Made by a program: the position numbers and the translations under genes
In this document: one piece after another, positions 53,816 through 63,957 of the stretch
How the letters are laid out: every line of letters begins with the position of its first letter
Position numbering within the stretch: position 1 is the first letter of the stretch
The notes under the pieces: model-generated
Seen by the model: the letters and a program-made list of their open reading frames with translations, nothing else
Databases searched by the model: none
What the model was told of the DNA's origin: nothing
Source: Euborellia annulipes
Taxonomy: Eukaryota > Arthropoda > Insecta > Dermaptera > Anisolabididae
Assembly: GCA_023213315.1 (NCBI GenBank)
Contig: JAKCPI010005554.1
Location: 124,001-188,000 of the forward strand
Direction: 5' to 3'
DNA length: 64,000 bases

Positions 53816-54423
53816 CAATAAGCCTGAATCTCAAGAGAAGGCTAATTATGCTTAATTGATAATAAACATAATATTAATATTGGTATTGTTTTTCCTATGT
53901 TTGTTTTATTAGTCGCCGAATTTGAATTTATAGATGCTCTTTAAGATATCCTGACAAAAAGTGAGAAAATAATAAAGACTACGATAGATAAATTTATTTC
54001 CGGTTTGAGATTAGATAATCTATTTGAGTTTGTATAAAAAATTACAATAACTTGCATAATTTAAAAAAAGAAAAAGAAAAAAAAATAAAAAATATAGGTG
54101 GGATGTGGTTTTTTTTTTTGTTTTTTGGGGGGGGGAGGAGAGGGGGGGGGGGGGGGGATGGGGCTGAAATTTTTTGTGTAAGAAAGGCGAAGAGGCAGTG
54201 GGGGATTCAAGGAGGGAGGGAGGGGGATAATGATTTATTATATTTTAATTAATTAGCTTAAAAAAGAACTTGTGTATGATTAAAAATCATTATATTAATA
54301 CTTTATCAGTTCAAAAGGGGAGGGGATGGCCGGATCCCTTGCTAGTGGATTTTAGCAAGGGTGAATCGTAATCGTCAATGGCTACTACATATTAATTAAT
54401 ATTTTAAGAAATTTTGATGTATA
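53816..54423. other. AT-rich spacer with G-run, no gene
   Basis: A G-rich tract at 54126-54160 (two long G runs) and GA/AG-rich sequence to 54230. The 66-aa frame here is low complexity. Confidence 0.45.
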
Positions 54424-54680
54424 TATGGACCCTGTTACGCATTAGTGTGTCAAGCGCCAGCTACCGAGTTTTGAGAAAATTAACATTAAAGTTTTTTGTT
54501 TTCATTGAATTATATATAATTTTTTTTTGTCAATTGTGCAAGTAACATTAAATATAAATTTTTTTAGGACATATTTCATAAAAAAATACTATTCATTAGG
54601 GCATTTGAAACAATATTCCGTGCTTAAATCAATTTTTAATTTTTTGGCGCTTGACACACTAACGCAAAACAGAGTCTATA
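54424..54680. mobile_element. Tc1/mariner-type MITE (TATGGACCCTG), copy 3
   Basis: Ends TATGGACCCTGTTACGCATT and ACGCAAAACAGAGTCTATA, flanked by TA (54422-54423, 54681-54682). The interior is the same as 12039 and 42441. The right end carries several substitutions. Confidence 0.85.
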
Positions 54681-54832
54681 TATCTGTGCTTACTCATTAA
54701 TTATAATTGAAATTTATTTAGTTTAATTCAAACCCTTTCAAAATAGAGTCCAAGCTGGGAAATTAATACTTTTGGGTTGTATAAATATTTAATAAGATTG
54801 ATTGATAAAGTCAATGAAACAAAGAATTATTT

Positions 54833-55060
54833 TTTCAAGTGGCGTTTCGGCCACAAATCGTGACCCTCTTCAGGACTTGAAAATTATCAATGCAATAAGT
54901 GTTTGTGCGTGAGTGTATTATATAAATGAAAAAATAAATTATAATATAATATATTATAATTGGTATCTAAGCTCTTTTCGTTAAAATGCCTGAAGAAGGT
55001 CACAATCTGTGTCCGAAACGTCGACTTTAGTTTCAATAACTGAAATCATCATCTATTATT
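54833..55060. mobile_element. Head-to-head pair of hammerhead-like motifs
   Basis: Minus motif (54833-54883): TTCAAGTC, CTGAAGA (54867-54873), a stem GG.TCAC/GTGGCC with a GATTT loop, GAAACG, then ACTTGAA pairing with TTCAAGT as stem I. Plus motif: CTGAAGA (54990-54996), AGGTCACAATCTGTGTCC, GAAACGTC (55015-55022), GACTTTAG; its stem I is mutated. No protein is encoded between them. Confidence 0.6.
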
Positions 55061-55758
55061 TATATTTAGTATGAGAATATTTTATTTGCAGATAGATTGA
55101 GTTACAAAGCTACAAACTCACAATAAAAATTATATAAAGGGTTATGGTCTAAGTCAAAAAATTCAAAGCATATTTTGTGTTTTTGATTCAATCAAAGATA
55201 ATAAATAATGGAACTTTAAGGACTCTAAGAATTATTGAGTCTTATCTAAAAGCGTTTAAAAAATTTTGATACGGATATCTTTTAACATAATTTGGACAAT
55301 ACGAAATTATATAAACACCGTATTTATAATTTTTCATGAAGTAAGAAAAAATGATACCACGCCACCGCCGGGGTATCCTACTTTTATCATGGGATATTCT
55401 TATCTCATTGTCAGTATCTTATATAAGGAGTCGTAAAATATTCGAAATAAAGGGAGGAGGGCATAGAATTATTTCAGGTAAGAAAGAAGGTGCTCTATAT
55501 ACGTAGGTTTGATATAAGAGATAGAGAAATAAGAATTGTTATATCAGAAAGAAAATTATAAATGGTGGTTAATTCGTTTGCGCATTAGTTGTAAAATCTA
55601 TTTGATTATTAGAGACAAATTAAAAACAAAATGAAATAAATATTCATTTAACTTTTATTTTTAGTTTAATATAATAAAAATATTAATAAGATTGCAAAAT
55701 CCACGAATGTTTAAAATAAACTCAGCAATTTGAAGAAAGCAAAAGTTAAAAGATCTAA
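55061..55758. other. AT-rich spacer, no gene
   Basis: Mostly AT-rich. A CACGCCACCGCCGGGGTATC patch lies at 55356. Nothing classifiable. Confidence 0.4.
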
Positions 55759-55991
55759 CATGGGCGTAGCAGACTCTTGTTAGGGGGGACCCTGTTAGAG
55801 GGGGTTTGAATTAATATATACATAGATTATTGATTATTTATTTAAATAAAAAAAAAATTAAATTAATATAGTGGATTGGGGCTTTAAAAAAATCCCAATG
55901 GGAAAAAATATACTTGTTTTTTTTTTTTTTTAATTTTTAGGACAAGCCAGGGGTGGGCAATACCCCCCTGCCTCCCCCTGGCTACCCCATG
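55759..55991. mobile_element. hAT-type MITE (CATGGGCGTAGC end), 233 bp
   Basis: A perfect 8-bp duplication AGATCTAA (55751-55758 and 55992-55999) flanks CATGGGCGTAGC at the left and GGCTACCCCATG at the right, with subterminal G/C runs. It is related in its ends to the CATAGGCGTAGCC elements at 53573 and 62457. Confidence 0.93.
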
Positions 55992-55999
55992 AGATCTAA

Positions 56000-56475
56000 A
56001 AATCTCATTTAAAAAAATTAAAAATGCTGGTGTAATCGGATCCGTACAATGATACGAACATTGATTTTTAAAAAATCGATTTTGACGCCTGCATTAGTTA
56101 TGTCAAGTTTCACCAGGTTGTCTACTGCATATTAATAATGATCAAGAAATGAACTTGTCTATTTAATATTGTATACTGTATTTATTTATTTATATAAAAC
56201 AGCTTGTCTATTAAGCCCACTTTTTTAAATTTCTCCGAATATCCTTAATACAAGATCGATTTTCAAAATTTTCAACTTTTAAAAATAAATAAAAATTCTC
56301 TTTCAAAAAAAAACAAAATATTTTTGTATTAGAAAATTTCAAGATAAAATTATAAATTGATATTTAAAAAATTATTCAAATTATTTAAATTAATCAGCTT
56401 GATCTAACTATAAAAATGTTAATTTACGCATACAGATAATAAATTAAATAGAAGCAGTATAATTAGTTCTTTTGC
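56000..56475. other. AT-rich spacer, no gene
   Basis: Nothing recognised. The segment at 56283-56340 (AATTCTCTTTCAAAAAA and following) is repeated almost exactly at 56731-56800, so the SINE at 56476 lies between two direct copies. Confidence 0.5.
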
Positions 56476-56735
56476 CCTCGGGGCTTGGTGTAGAGGTTAG
56501 CGTGCTAACCTCGTATACCAAACGTCGCGGGTTCGGACCCCAGGCAGTCCGATTATTTTATTTAAGCCTTTTGGATACCAAATAGCTTAAATAAGAATGC
56601 CTGGACCCCAATATGTGTATATTATCAATAACGGATATCATTAAAGTCTTATATGGCCTGAGTTGCCGAAAAGACTGTGTGAATGAGAAAAAAGTGTGAG
56701 TGTTAAAAAAAAAAAAAATAAATAAATAAATAAAA
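56476..56735 (+). mobile_element. tRNA-derived SINE with full promoter
   Basis: A box TGGTGTAGAGGTTAGCGTG and B box CGGGTTCGGACCCC at tRNA-like spacing, with GCTAACCTC/TATACC in the anticodon-arm region. The body reads CAATATGTGTATATTATC, and the tail has GGCCTGAGTTGCCGAAAAGA then A-rich repeats. AAATTCTCTTTCAAAAAA occurs before (56283) and after (56731). The head differs from that at 51715 while the tail is related. Confidence 0.8.
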
Positions 56736-57646
56736 TTCTCTTTCAAAAAAAAAAAAAAAATATTTTTGTATTAGAAAATTTCAAAATAAAATTATAAATT
56801 GACATTTAAAAAATTAATCCAAAACGTAAAAAAATCGACCTCGAGAATTTGATGATTTCCGTCGTTTTAAACCTCTCAGACTCAAAAAAAAAATTTGGAA
56901 TTATTTCTTTGTGTGTGTGTGCTCACGATTATTTAAAAAGGCAATCAGCCAGATCGATGAAATTTGGGATCTACTTCATGCATTAAAATTGTAGATCTGT
57001 GTCAACTTTTTACTTGATCCGGAAGTTGTACTTTACCTAATAAGTTTTTCAAAAATTGTGAATTTTATAATTTCTCTGTCATTATAATGAATTAAAATAT
57101 TTGAAAAAGTTTTTAATTTTTTTTTTTTTTTTATTGTATATGTGAATTATTTATTTTGGAAAATTAGCTGCTGTTCACATCTTTTCTTCCCTTAAAAATG
57201 ATATTCTTCCCACTTACTTTATTCCCTATATTTAGAAACGGAAGGGAAATTCATAAACGTTACGGAGAAGAAAAACAAGTCGAGTCGTAGGCTATTGAGG
57301 GTGGAAGGGAAGGGGAATCGATGGCATAGAGAAAGGACAGACCAAATGCATAACTTAGCTCGGGAAACTCAAAATGCGTCTTATTTAATAATGATATTTA
57401 ATAAACAAATATTGAAAATGATACATGGAAACGAATTAAGAGCATAAATGAGATTAGGGGAATATATTCTCCGGACCCATCAGTTTTATTTTAAAATTTT
57501 ATTTAAGCTAAAAACGGAGAAAGCTTAAAGATATTTAAAGTTGAAAAAAAATAGAGATGTCAAATTCAACAAAAAAAAAAAAAAGAGAGAATAAATAATG
57601 GAGAAATCACATACGAATTAAGAGGGAAAAGAAAAAAGATTACGAA
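56736..57646. other. AT-rich spacer, no gene
   Basis: T-runs (57117) and A-runs (57571), with a GA-rich patch near 57290. No gene or repeat ends. Confidence 0.45.
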
Positions 57647-58435
57647 CAGGGACGTCATTAGGGGGGGGGGGGGCAGAGGGGGCATTAGCCCCCCCCCCCC
57701 TAAGGTGGTGGAAGAAATGGTAAAATAATCAAGTAAGTTATTACCATATATCAAAATAAATTTTTTTAATTAATATAAAATTGATAAAGTCTGAAATATA
57801 TAATTATATTTTAATAAGTGTCAGAACTGAGGGGGGGGGGGGAGAGTGCCCCCTCCCGGGATTGTAGAGCAAATATTTTTGAAAAAAAGATTAGGGGAGC
57901 AAAAACCTCAAAAAGGACTTTTTCAGGTTTTTTGATTATATCTCGTAAATTAAGAATATTTTGTGCACTATAGTACTATAGAAAGTTTTAGAGCATTAAA
58001 TTTACTAAAATATGGTATATAAAATTAATTTGTAGACCCAATATTAACCGTGATGCGTTCGGTCAAAGCTAGACAAATTTTCTCGAAATGTAAAATTTTG
58101 TCTAACTTTGATCGGCCATATCTCGGTTAATATATGGTTTGCAAATTCGTTTTAAGTAAACAAAATTTTAGCATATTTAATGCCCTGGAACTTTTTATTG
58201 GACCGTGGTGGACAAAATATGTTTAGTTTGTGAAATATAAGCGAAAAACTGAAAAAGACTAAAATTTTTGAGGTTTTGGAAATCTTGACTATCTGGTATG
58301 GAAGGAATTTTATGGTAAAATAGGTTTTCTAATTTTTGAGCTTAGCACTACATAGATAGATACAATTAAGGGGAACAGGAGTCAACAAATTTTTTGCCCC
58401 CCTCTCCCCCAAACAAAAACTGGAATGACGTCCCT
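57647..58435. mobile_element. hAT-type element (CAGGGACGTCATT ends), 789 bp
   Basis: Inverted ends CAGGGACGTCATT and AATGACGTCCCTG; flanking octamers ATTACGAA (57639-57646) and ATTACGAT (58436-58443) match at 7 of 8. Poly-G and poly-C blocks are subterminal. The interior shows paired phrases (GATCGGCCATATCTCGG, TATCTCGTAAATTAAGAA) but no transposase. It is longer than the other hAT copies here. Confidence 0.9.
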
Positions 58436-58443
58436 GATTACGA

Positions 58444-59059
58444 TCTCCAGTATACGAATTTACTATAGTAGGCTCTACTATATATTGCATAAACAGAGGC
58501 ATAACTACATTGGCTCCTCCCGCAGGTACAAGAATGTCGCCCCCCCCCAAAAAAAAAAAATTGTTAATAGAATTCCAAAAATTTAAATACATTTTGGTTT
58601 CTCAAACGGCCTAAAGTTTAGAATTACACGATTCTTGCATTCAGGGAGGGTAACAATTTTTTTAGAATTTTCAAAGTTAGAAAAAAAAACAACTGAAAAA
58701 TTGGATTTTTCTAAACATTTAGCCGTGTTTTGCACCACTAAATCACCCCCGATTGTACTGAAACTGGAATATTTCTATATATTTTAACTATTTGCATATT
58801 TATTTTTCTCTATATCAATAAAAAAATGCCTGATGGCATTTTTGGAATCTGCACTACCCATATATTCAACAATAGCTCATAATCCCCCAGAAAAAATTCA
58901 CTGTCGAACAGTGTTATTCATGAAATGGTTTTATTAAGATATCTTAATAAATTGTAAAATTTATTTTAATGATAATGTGTTTACTACATTTTATTTTTTA
59001 AATCCTTTTATAAAAATCGTACCTGGTATAACCAAGTATTTATTAATTTAAGTAAGCTT
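58444..59059. other. AT-rich spacer, no gene
   Basis: 58492-58560 (GAGGCATAACTACATTGGC with a C10 and A13-type run) resembles a hAT-MITE end without a partner. A minus 87-aa frame (58329-58592) spans this end and is not credible. Confidence 0.4.
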
Positions 59060-59215
59060 AAAAGGTAGGTACCGCCGGGAGTCGCACCACGGATCTGTCG
59101 ATTTGTACTCAACATGCCCTACTATTTTAACATATTTTTTATGCGGCCGTGTCTCTGAACTGCCCCCCCCCCCCCCGCATTAAAGGTTCTGCGGGGGTGT
59201 CATTTACGCCCTTGT
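59060..59215 (-). mobile_element. tRNA-like SINE head, diverged copy
   Basis: The minus strand contains TAGTAGGGCATGTTGAGTAC, AAATCGACAGATCCGTGG and TGCGACTCCCGGCGGTACC, the same order as the head at 60450. The B box is mutated (GGTGCGACTCC). An AT-rich insertion and a C16-type run disrupt the A-box side. Confidence 0.55.
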
Positions 59216-59739
59216 GCATAAATATTAATAGGTAAAGGAAAGGAGAAGAAAAAATTTTAGCTAAGAAAAGAGAGCCTTTCGTTCTTAGAAGCCTACGATT
59301 CCATCCGATTTTCTTTTATCTCCAAGTCCAATATTTCAATAAAACATTTCAGAATAATTTAAATTTTAAATTATTATTTTTTTTTTATTTGTTCTTTAAT
59401 TAAAAAAAATAAATTAAATTTCACAAAATTTAATTGTGAAATTCTGATTCGAAATCAAGAAGATAATGAATGATTCGATAATTGATATTCGCAACATGCA
59501 ACGCAAATGCATATTATAAATGCTTCTCGCAACGTCGCTCAGGGATTTCAAAATTGCATCTCAGGTCTTTTGTAAAATGGAAATTAGTCAATTAGAAATA
59601 GAAACAAGATTGTCATTTTATTTTGAAGAAATATGAAAAACTAAATAAATTTTTTTTTTTTAATTACTTTTTAATATCTCATAGATTAATAATAAGAAAT
59701 TATATATACTAGTAGGCCTATATGGAAAGAAATAAAAAA

Positions 59740-60375
59740 AAATATATATCTATATACTAGCGCAGTGGGGTTTCCCTCTGCGACCCTACCCCGCTAGGCC
59801 CTGGCGGGCGGCGTCTCGGTATATGACTAAGAGTTGTCCAGATAAATGTATTTTAATTAATTAATAGCTTTCAAATGCTTTCCTATAGTAGATTTGTGAG
59901 CCCCTGAAAAGGGGGGGTCACCCACCCCTAATATGACATAACGATAGCCCAAAATCACCCTCGGAAAATTCTCTACTCATGAAAAAAAAACTCCATGAAA
60001 AAGGGGCAAGTAGTTTCGGAGTCTACGCGTTACAAACAGACATACAGACACAGTGGAGTCATTTCAACTTTTTCTTGGGAGGGGCAAATTTTTTTCTTAG
60101 GGGGGGCAAACAATTTTTTTTCTTAAAATTTACTTACAAATAGATACTCAAATTTGGCCAAAACATATAATTTAATTAATTGTTTAATTTTGTACAGTTT
60201 GTATACTCGTAGATGTATTTTGGAGTATTTTATTTAGAATAATATAAAATTTTATAAAAATCAGAGCCCTTGGGGGGGGGGCAAATGCCCCCTGCCCCCC
60301 CAAATGACGTCACTGGACAGACATACAAACATACAGACAGACAGACTTTGTCTTTTATATAATAGTACAGATATA
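59740..60375 (+). mobile_element. Retroposon or Helitron-like repeat, split by a hAT MITE
   Basis: ATACTAGCGCAGTGGGGTTT and CCCGCTAGGCCCTGGCGGGC open the repeat. AGTAGTTTCGGAGTCTACGC and GTTACAAACAGACATACAGA, then CAGACAGACAGACTTTGTC and TTTTATATAATAGTACAG close it, as at 45590-45835. A 265-bp hAT MITE sits in the ACAGACA repeats. No coding sequence. Confidence 0.5.
60051..60315. mobile_element. hAT-type MITE (CAGTGGAGTCATTT end), 265 bp
   Basis: CAGTGGAGTCATTTCAAC at the left is mirrored by AAATGACGTCACTG at the right. The flanking octamers TACAGACA and GACAGACA match at 7 of 8, although the target itself is an ACAGACA repeat. Subterminal G and C runs are present. Confidence 0.82.
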
Positions 60376-60449
60376 GGTATATTAAGTTCCGGGCCGTAAA
60401 GAAAATCCATACAATATAATATTTATTAATTCAAATAGCCGACAAAAGA

Positions 60450-60530
60450 TAGGGTGCCGCCGGGAGTCGAACCACGGATCTACTGATTTGTACTCAGTAT
60501 GCCCTACCACTGGACCACAGCACGGCATTC
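60450..60530 (-). mobile_element. tRNA-like SINE head (pseudo-tRNA with anticodon-loop position ACA)
   Basis: The minus strand reads GTGGTCCAGTGGTAGGGCA (A box), an anticodon arm ACTGA/TCAGT with loop GTACAAA, then CGTGGTTCGACTCCCGG (B box and T-arm) and CGGCACCC. About five acceptor pairs (TGCCG/CGGCA) can form, but the spacing between acceptor and D arm is wrong. A second diverged copy at 59060 argues for a retroposon, not a functional tRNA gene. Confidence 0.6.
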
Positions 60531-60559
60531 GGTTATTTGAATAATAATAATTGATATAA

Positions 60560-60760
60560 TAATAATCATCATTACTATGTATAAAGCGCTAGCCACTGAC
60601 TTCCTGTCCCTGTGCGTATGTGACAGTTCTCTTGCTGATTGGCCAGTTTTACAGGAAGTAGAGTGAGGGAAATTTAAAACATCAAAATTTTGTAATTTCT
60701 CGCCCCTGGCAAGTAGTAAAGCACGCCAAAGGCCACTTGTATAATACAATAGCGCACTAT
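60560..60760. repeat. GCTGATTGGCCAG repeat, copy
   Basis: CTGACTTCCTGTCCCTG, TCTTGCTGATTGGCCAG, ACAGGAAGTAGAGTGAGG and GGGAAATTTAAAACATC, then AAAGGCCACTTGTATAATA. It is shared with 63625-63895 and, inverted and partial, 9040-9175. A minus 99-aa frame (60504-60803) spans it and the SINE head and is not a gene. Confidence 0.65.
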
Positions 60761-60879
60761 TTGTAATTATCTCGAGAAGAATTTTGCATACTCTTTTTGA
60801 CATCTTCGTTCCTATGCCGACGTCAATAAATATTGAAAAAATAATCTATTGAAAATAATAAAAAAATTATTTTTAAACT

Positions 60880-61029
60880 GGTAACCGTAGGCTCTAGTTG
60901 AAACATTATGCTTTAATAGGAGAATTCAATTCAAGTACACAGGGTTTTTTGTTTCAATGATATTTTGTTTCAATGATATCATTGAAACAAAAAACCTTGT
61001 GTACGTGAATTTAATTCTCCTATTAAAAA
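60880..61029. mobile_element. Penelope-like foldback, short form without core motif
   Basis: GTAGGCTCTAGTTGAAACAT, then an inverted repeat from CTTTAATAGGAGAATTCAA to TTTAATTCTCCTATTAAA with TGTTTCAATGATA at the centre. The arms match the outer parts of the foldback at 5682, but the CTGAAGA...GAAA segment is missing. Confidence 0.6.
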
Positions 61030-61663
61030 GTAAAAAAAATATTTTTTTAATACAACTTTACAAAAGGTTATAAAAAAAAAAATTATATAGAAATCTCATT
61101 TTATATTTTCTCAATAAGAAAAATTAATTTTAATAAAAAAAAAAAAAAAAAAACTTTATTTTTCAAGAGAAGGGTGAATAAATATTATTTATTTATTATT
61201 ATTATTATATATTTTTCAACGTTTTTTATGTGAGGTGATTTTTCGAAATATTTCGGAGATCTGGTGGCATCTAGTCCTATGTATAAAGATAATGAAATAT
61301 TTGAGGGAGGGAGAGGGGAGAGGGCGGGCAGGGCGTGTTACTAAAATCAACATTTCGATTGTAGAGCTGGATTTTATAGACTACTCGAAAATACCCCTTC
61401 TCTCGCTCTCGCTCCTTAAGTCGGTTTTTTGTTACAACCAATTTCTTTCGAATTAGTCCTTTTTCAAATTTTATTACACTTTTTTAAAATAATAATCTGT
61501 AATAGAAAAAGAAAATATTTAACGATGTTTTGAAACTGGACAAGATATTATTCAATGGAGATTACCAAGGTGGTTACTTGTCGTATATGAGGGGATGGTT
61601 CTCATAAAGAATACTAAAGACACTTAATTTTTTAAAAAATTGTTTTATTTTTTTTTTAATTTT
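61030..61663. other. AT-rich spacer, no gene
   Basis: An A19-type run near 61135 and a GA-rich/GC patch at 61305-61340. The 73-aa frame at 61235-61456 has no domain. Confidence 0.4.
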
Positions 61664-62178
61664 AATAAAGAGACTTAAATTGGCCGACTCAGCGCTTAAC
61701 TAAAGTTTCGATTTTTAATAATCATTTTCAAGGCCTGAAACAAAAAATTATAATTAGCCAACAGACTCAGGAAAAATTATAAAGAATTATACAACATTCA
61801 TAAAAAATAAATTAAATTGCACATGAGATACCATGTATATAATATATATATTAGATAATTAAATTTTCCTCAGCTCAGGGCCGGATCTAGGGGGGGGCAG
61901 TGGGTGCGTGGCCCCGGGCGGAGATTTCGGGGGCGGCAATTAAAGAAAGATTTACTAAAAAAGGTAAAATGATATGAATTTTGTATAGAAAATTTTAAGG
62001 AGGGGGCGGCAAATTAAATTTTTCCCCCTAAAAAATCTCCTAGTTCCGGCCCTGCTTAGCTCTTAGTTTTCAATACATGTAATATTTTCTTTTGTATGTT
62101 TTAGGCCTTGAAAATGATTATTAAAAATCAAAACTCTAGTCAAGTCGGAGTTGGCCATTTTAAGTCTCTTTTGTAAAA
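61664..62178. mobile_element. Foldback element with diverged hammerhead-like cores, nested hAT MITE
   Basis: Left arm 61664-61750 (AATAAAGAGACTTAAATTGG, CCGACTCAGCGC) and right arm 62098-62178 (CAAGTCGGAGTTGGCC, ATTTTAAGTCTCTTTTG) are inverse complements. Each centre-facing part carries CCTTGAAAATGATTATTAAA then AATC(G/A)AAAC, the variant seen at 9850 and 50805. A 178-bp hAT MITE (61877-62054) lies in the loop. Confidence 0.6.
61877..62054. mobile_element. hAT-type MITE (AGGGCCGGATCTAGG end), 178 bp
   Basis: Left AGGGCCGGATCTAGG with G runs; right CCTAGTTCCGGCCCTG. The flanking octamers CTCAGCTC (61869-61876) and CTTAGCTC (62055-62062) match at 7 of 8. Non-coding. Confidence 0.85.
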
Positions 62179-62324
62179 TATTTAAAAAAAAAAATTAATT
62201 CTTTATTTCTTTTACAAAATGATGCTTTTTTCTCAGTCTATTTTGACTTGTTACTAGGTCAAGGTTAATAAATTTGCTAGAAATTCATTTTTGAGAGGTA
62301 TTTATTTTTTAGGTTTACAGATAC

Positions 62325-62385
62325 GGCCATTATTATCCGTTTCAGCCCCAAGGTGGCCATCGTCAGAACCTTAAACAAATTTATT
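62325..62385 (-). ncRNA. Hammerhead-like motif, solo
   Basis: The minus strand reads AAGGTT, CTGACGA, TGGCCACCTTGGGGCT, GAAACGGATAATAATGG. The core CTGACGA fits CTGANGA exactly and is followed by GAAACG, but the GTC cleavage triplet is lost. It stands without an inverted partner. Confidence 0.4.
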
Positions 62386-62860
62386 TATTTTAACAAAGAT
62401 GTATATCATTATATCTATAGGAGTTTTTTTTTTTTTAAATCAATGATACTAACTATCATAGGCGTAGCCACGGGGGGGGGATTTGGGGGTTCAAGCCCCC
62501 CCCCATTGGACCCAAGCCATGACTAGATATTTAAGCTCTATAATACAAAACACTTTCTCTCTATATATATTTCATATATAGGGTAAGAGAAAGTAAAATA
62601 TAATAATTTTCTCTAGCTTAAAAAAAAAAAAAAAAAAATTAAATAAAACGCAAAAAATTCAAGAAAATTCAGAATTTTTCTATCAAAAAGAATTGATTTT
62701 TGTTTTGCTTTATAAAAAATTAAGGCCGCTTAAAATTAATTAAATCTCTCAAATGAAAGATAATAAAAATTATTATATAAATAAATTTATTTATTTTTTT
62801 TTTAAAGATATCTGAATATTTATAACTGCTCAATATTTATTATACCTGTAGTATTTTTTT

Positions 62861-63008
62861 CAAGATGATAAGGAATAATTTCCAAAAAAGAGTGCAGCTA
62901 AATTTATTTCATTTAATTTTAATTAGTAAGTGATTAAGAATTTTTATTAAAATTAAATGAAATAAATTTGGCTGCACTCTTTTTTGGAAATTATTCCTTA
63001 TCATCTTG
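62861..63008. mobile_element. 148-bp near-perfect foldback nested in hAT MITE
   Basis: CAAGATGATAAGGAATAATT and CCAAAAAAGAGTGCAGC on the left are mirrored by GCTGCACTCTTTTTTGG and AATTATTCCTTATCATCTTG. The loop is about 40 bp of AT-rich sequence. No core ribozyme motif is seen. A short MITE. Confidence 0.8.
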
Positions 63009-63070
63009 AACTGAAAATTTATGAGATGGGACTCTAAGAGAGGCAGATAGACATTTCGGTATCATAGGCC

Positions 63071-63092
63071 CATATATATATATATATATATA
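63071..63092. repeat. TA microsatellite
   Basis: An uninterrupted (TA)n tract of about 22 bp following GGCCCA. Confidence 0.8.
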
Positions 63093-63624
63093 ATTCAGAG
63101 GGTTATATATTTTATTGCCTGATGCGAGTTGAATGAAAAATTGCGGCACTTAATTATGAAAGGGCGGGCCCGAGCCAGCTCGAGGGGGGTCCAGCGGGCG
63201 GAGTGGCTAGTCATATATTTCATTAGACGCCTTATACTGCCCTATTTGTCGGGGGGGGGGGAAGAGAAATCATCCTGAACCCCCCCCCATCAAAAATTTC
63301 TGGCTACGCCTATGCTAACTATATTGTTATAATCATGCAATATTGACATTATTTCTTTCAAATTACCTCTGACATTCCTTTTCATTCATATCAGTCTTTT
63401 TTAAACCAAGATTTTTCGGTATTGGCAGCTCTACCCTATATATTAATTCTCTTGTTTTTATCAATCGAGCAATAAAATGTTTCAAAAAAGATCTGTTCTT
63501 ATTTAAAATTTATTTATGTAATTCTGAAAAGAATTAAATGTCAAATGTCAGTGAATATATTTTAAAATTATTATTTATTTTTGTTTTTATTTACCTTATT
63601 TCGATATTCATAAAAACACATTCA

Positions 63625-63895
63625 CGCTAGCCTCTGACTTCCTGTCCCTGTATGTATGTGCCTGTTCTCTCGCTGATTGGCCAGATTTGCAGGAAGTGGA
63701 GTTAGAGAGGGAAATTTAAAACTTTAACTCAGAGGGGGAAAATTTAAAACTTTAAATTGCAAAGTTTCCAAACAGTGAGAAAGAATAAATTTAATGTATT
63801 TGCTCGTCAAAGGCGAGCAAAGAGGTCCAGGGGGCGTAACCCCCTGGAAAGTGGTAAAACCCGCCGAAGGCTGGCTTTGCCACTTGTATATATAT
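63625..63895. repeat. GCTGATTGGCCAG repeat, longest copy
   Basis: CTCTGACTTCCTGTCCCTG, CTCTCGCTGATTGGCCAGA, GCAGGAAGTGGAGTTAGAG, GGGGGAAAATTTAAAAC, then CTCGTCAAAGGCGAGCAAAG and a hairpin CCAGGGGGCGTAACCCCCTGG-like block, ending CCACTTGTATATATAT. Related copies at 60560 and 9040. Class unknown. Confidence 0.65.
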
Positions 63896-63957
63896 ATATT
63901 TTGAGAATAAGGGCAGAGGCAGCCAAAAAAAATAATTCTGGATGCTACAAAAATTTT

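Larger units (their letters stand above)
62457..63314. mobile_element. hAT-type MITE (CATAGGCGTAGCC), 858 bp with nested insertions
   Basis: A perfect 8-bp duplication CTAACTAT (62449-62456 and 63315-63322) flanks CATAGGCGTAGCCACGG and GGCTACGCCTATG. It shares CCATGACTAGATATTTAA and the mini-palindrome region with 53573-53807, then is expanded by a 148-bp foldback (62861-63008) and a GC-rich segment near 63160-63220. Confidence 0.93.

Noticed and set aside
56476..56560. Functional tRNA gene on the plus strand
   Set aside because: Promoter boxes are good but no proper acceptor stem is formed, and a SINE body and A-rich tail follow.
60450..60530. Functional tRNA gene on the minus strand
   Set aside because: A and B boxes and anticodon arm are good, but the acceptor stem pairs only partly, spacing is wrong, and a second decayed copy lies at 59060. 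A retroposon head fits better.
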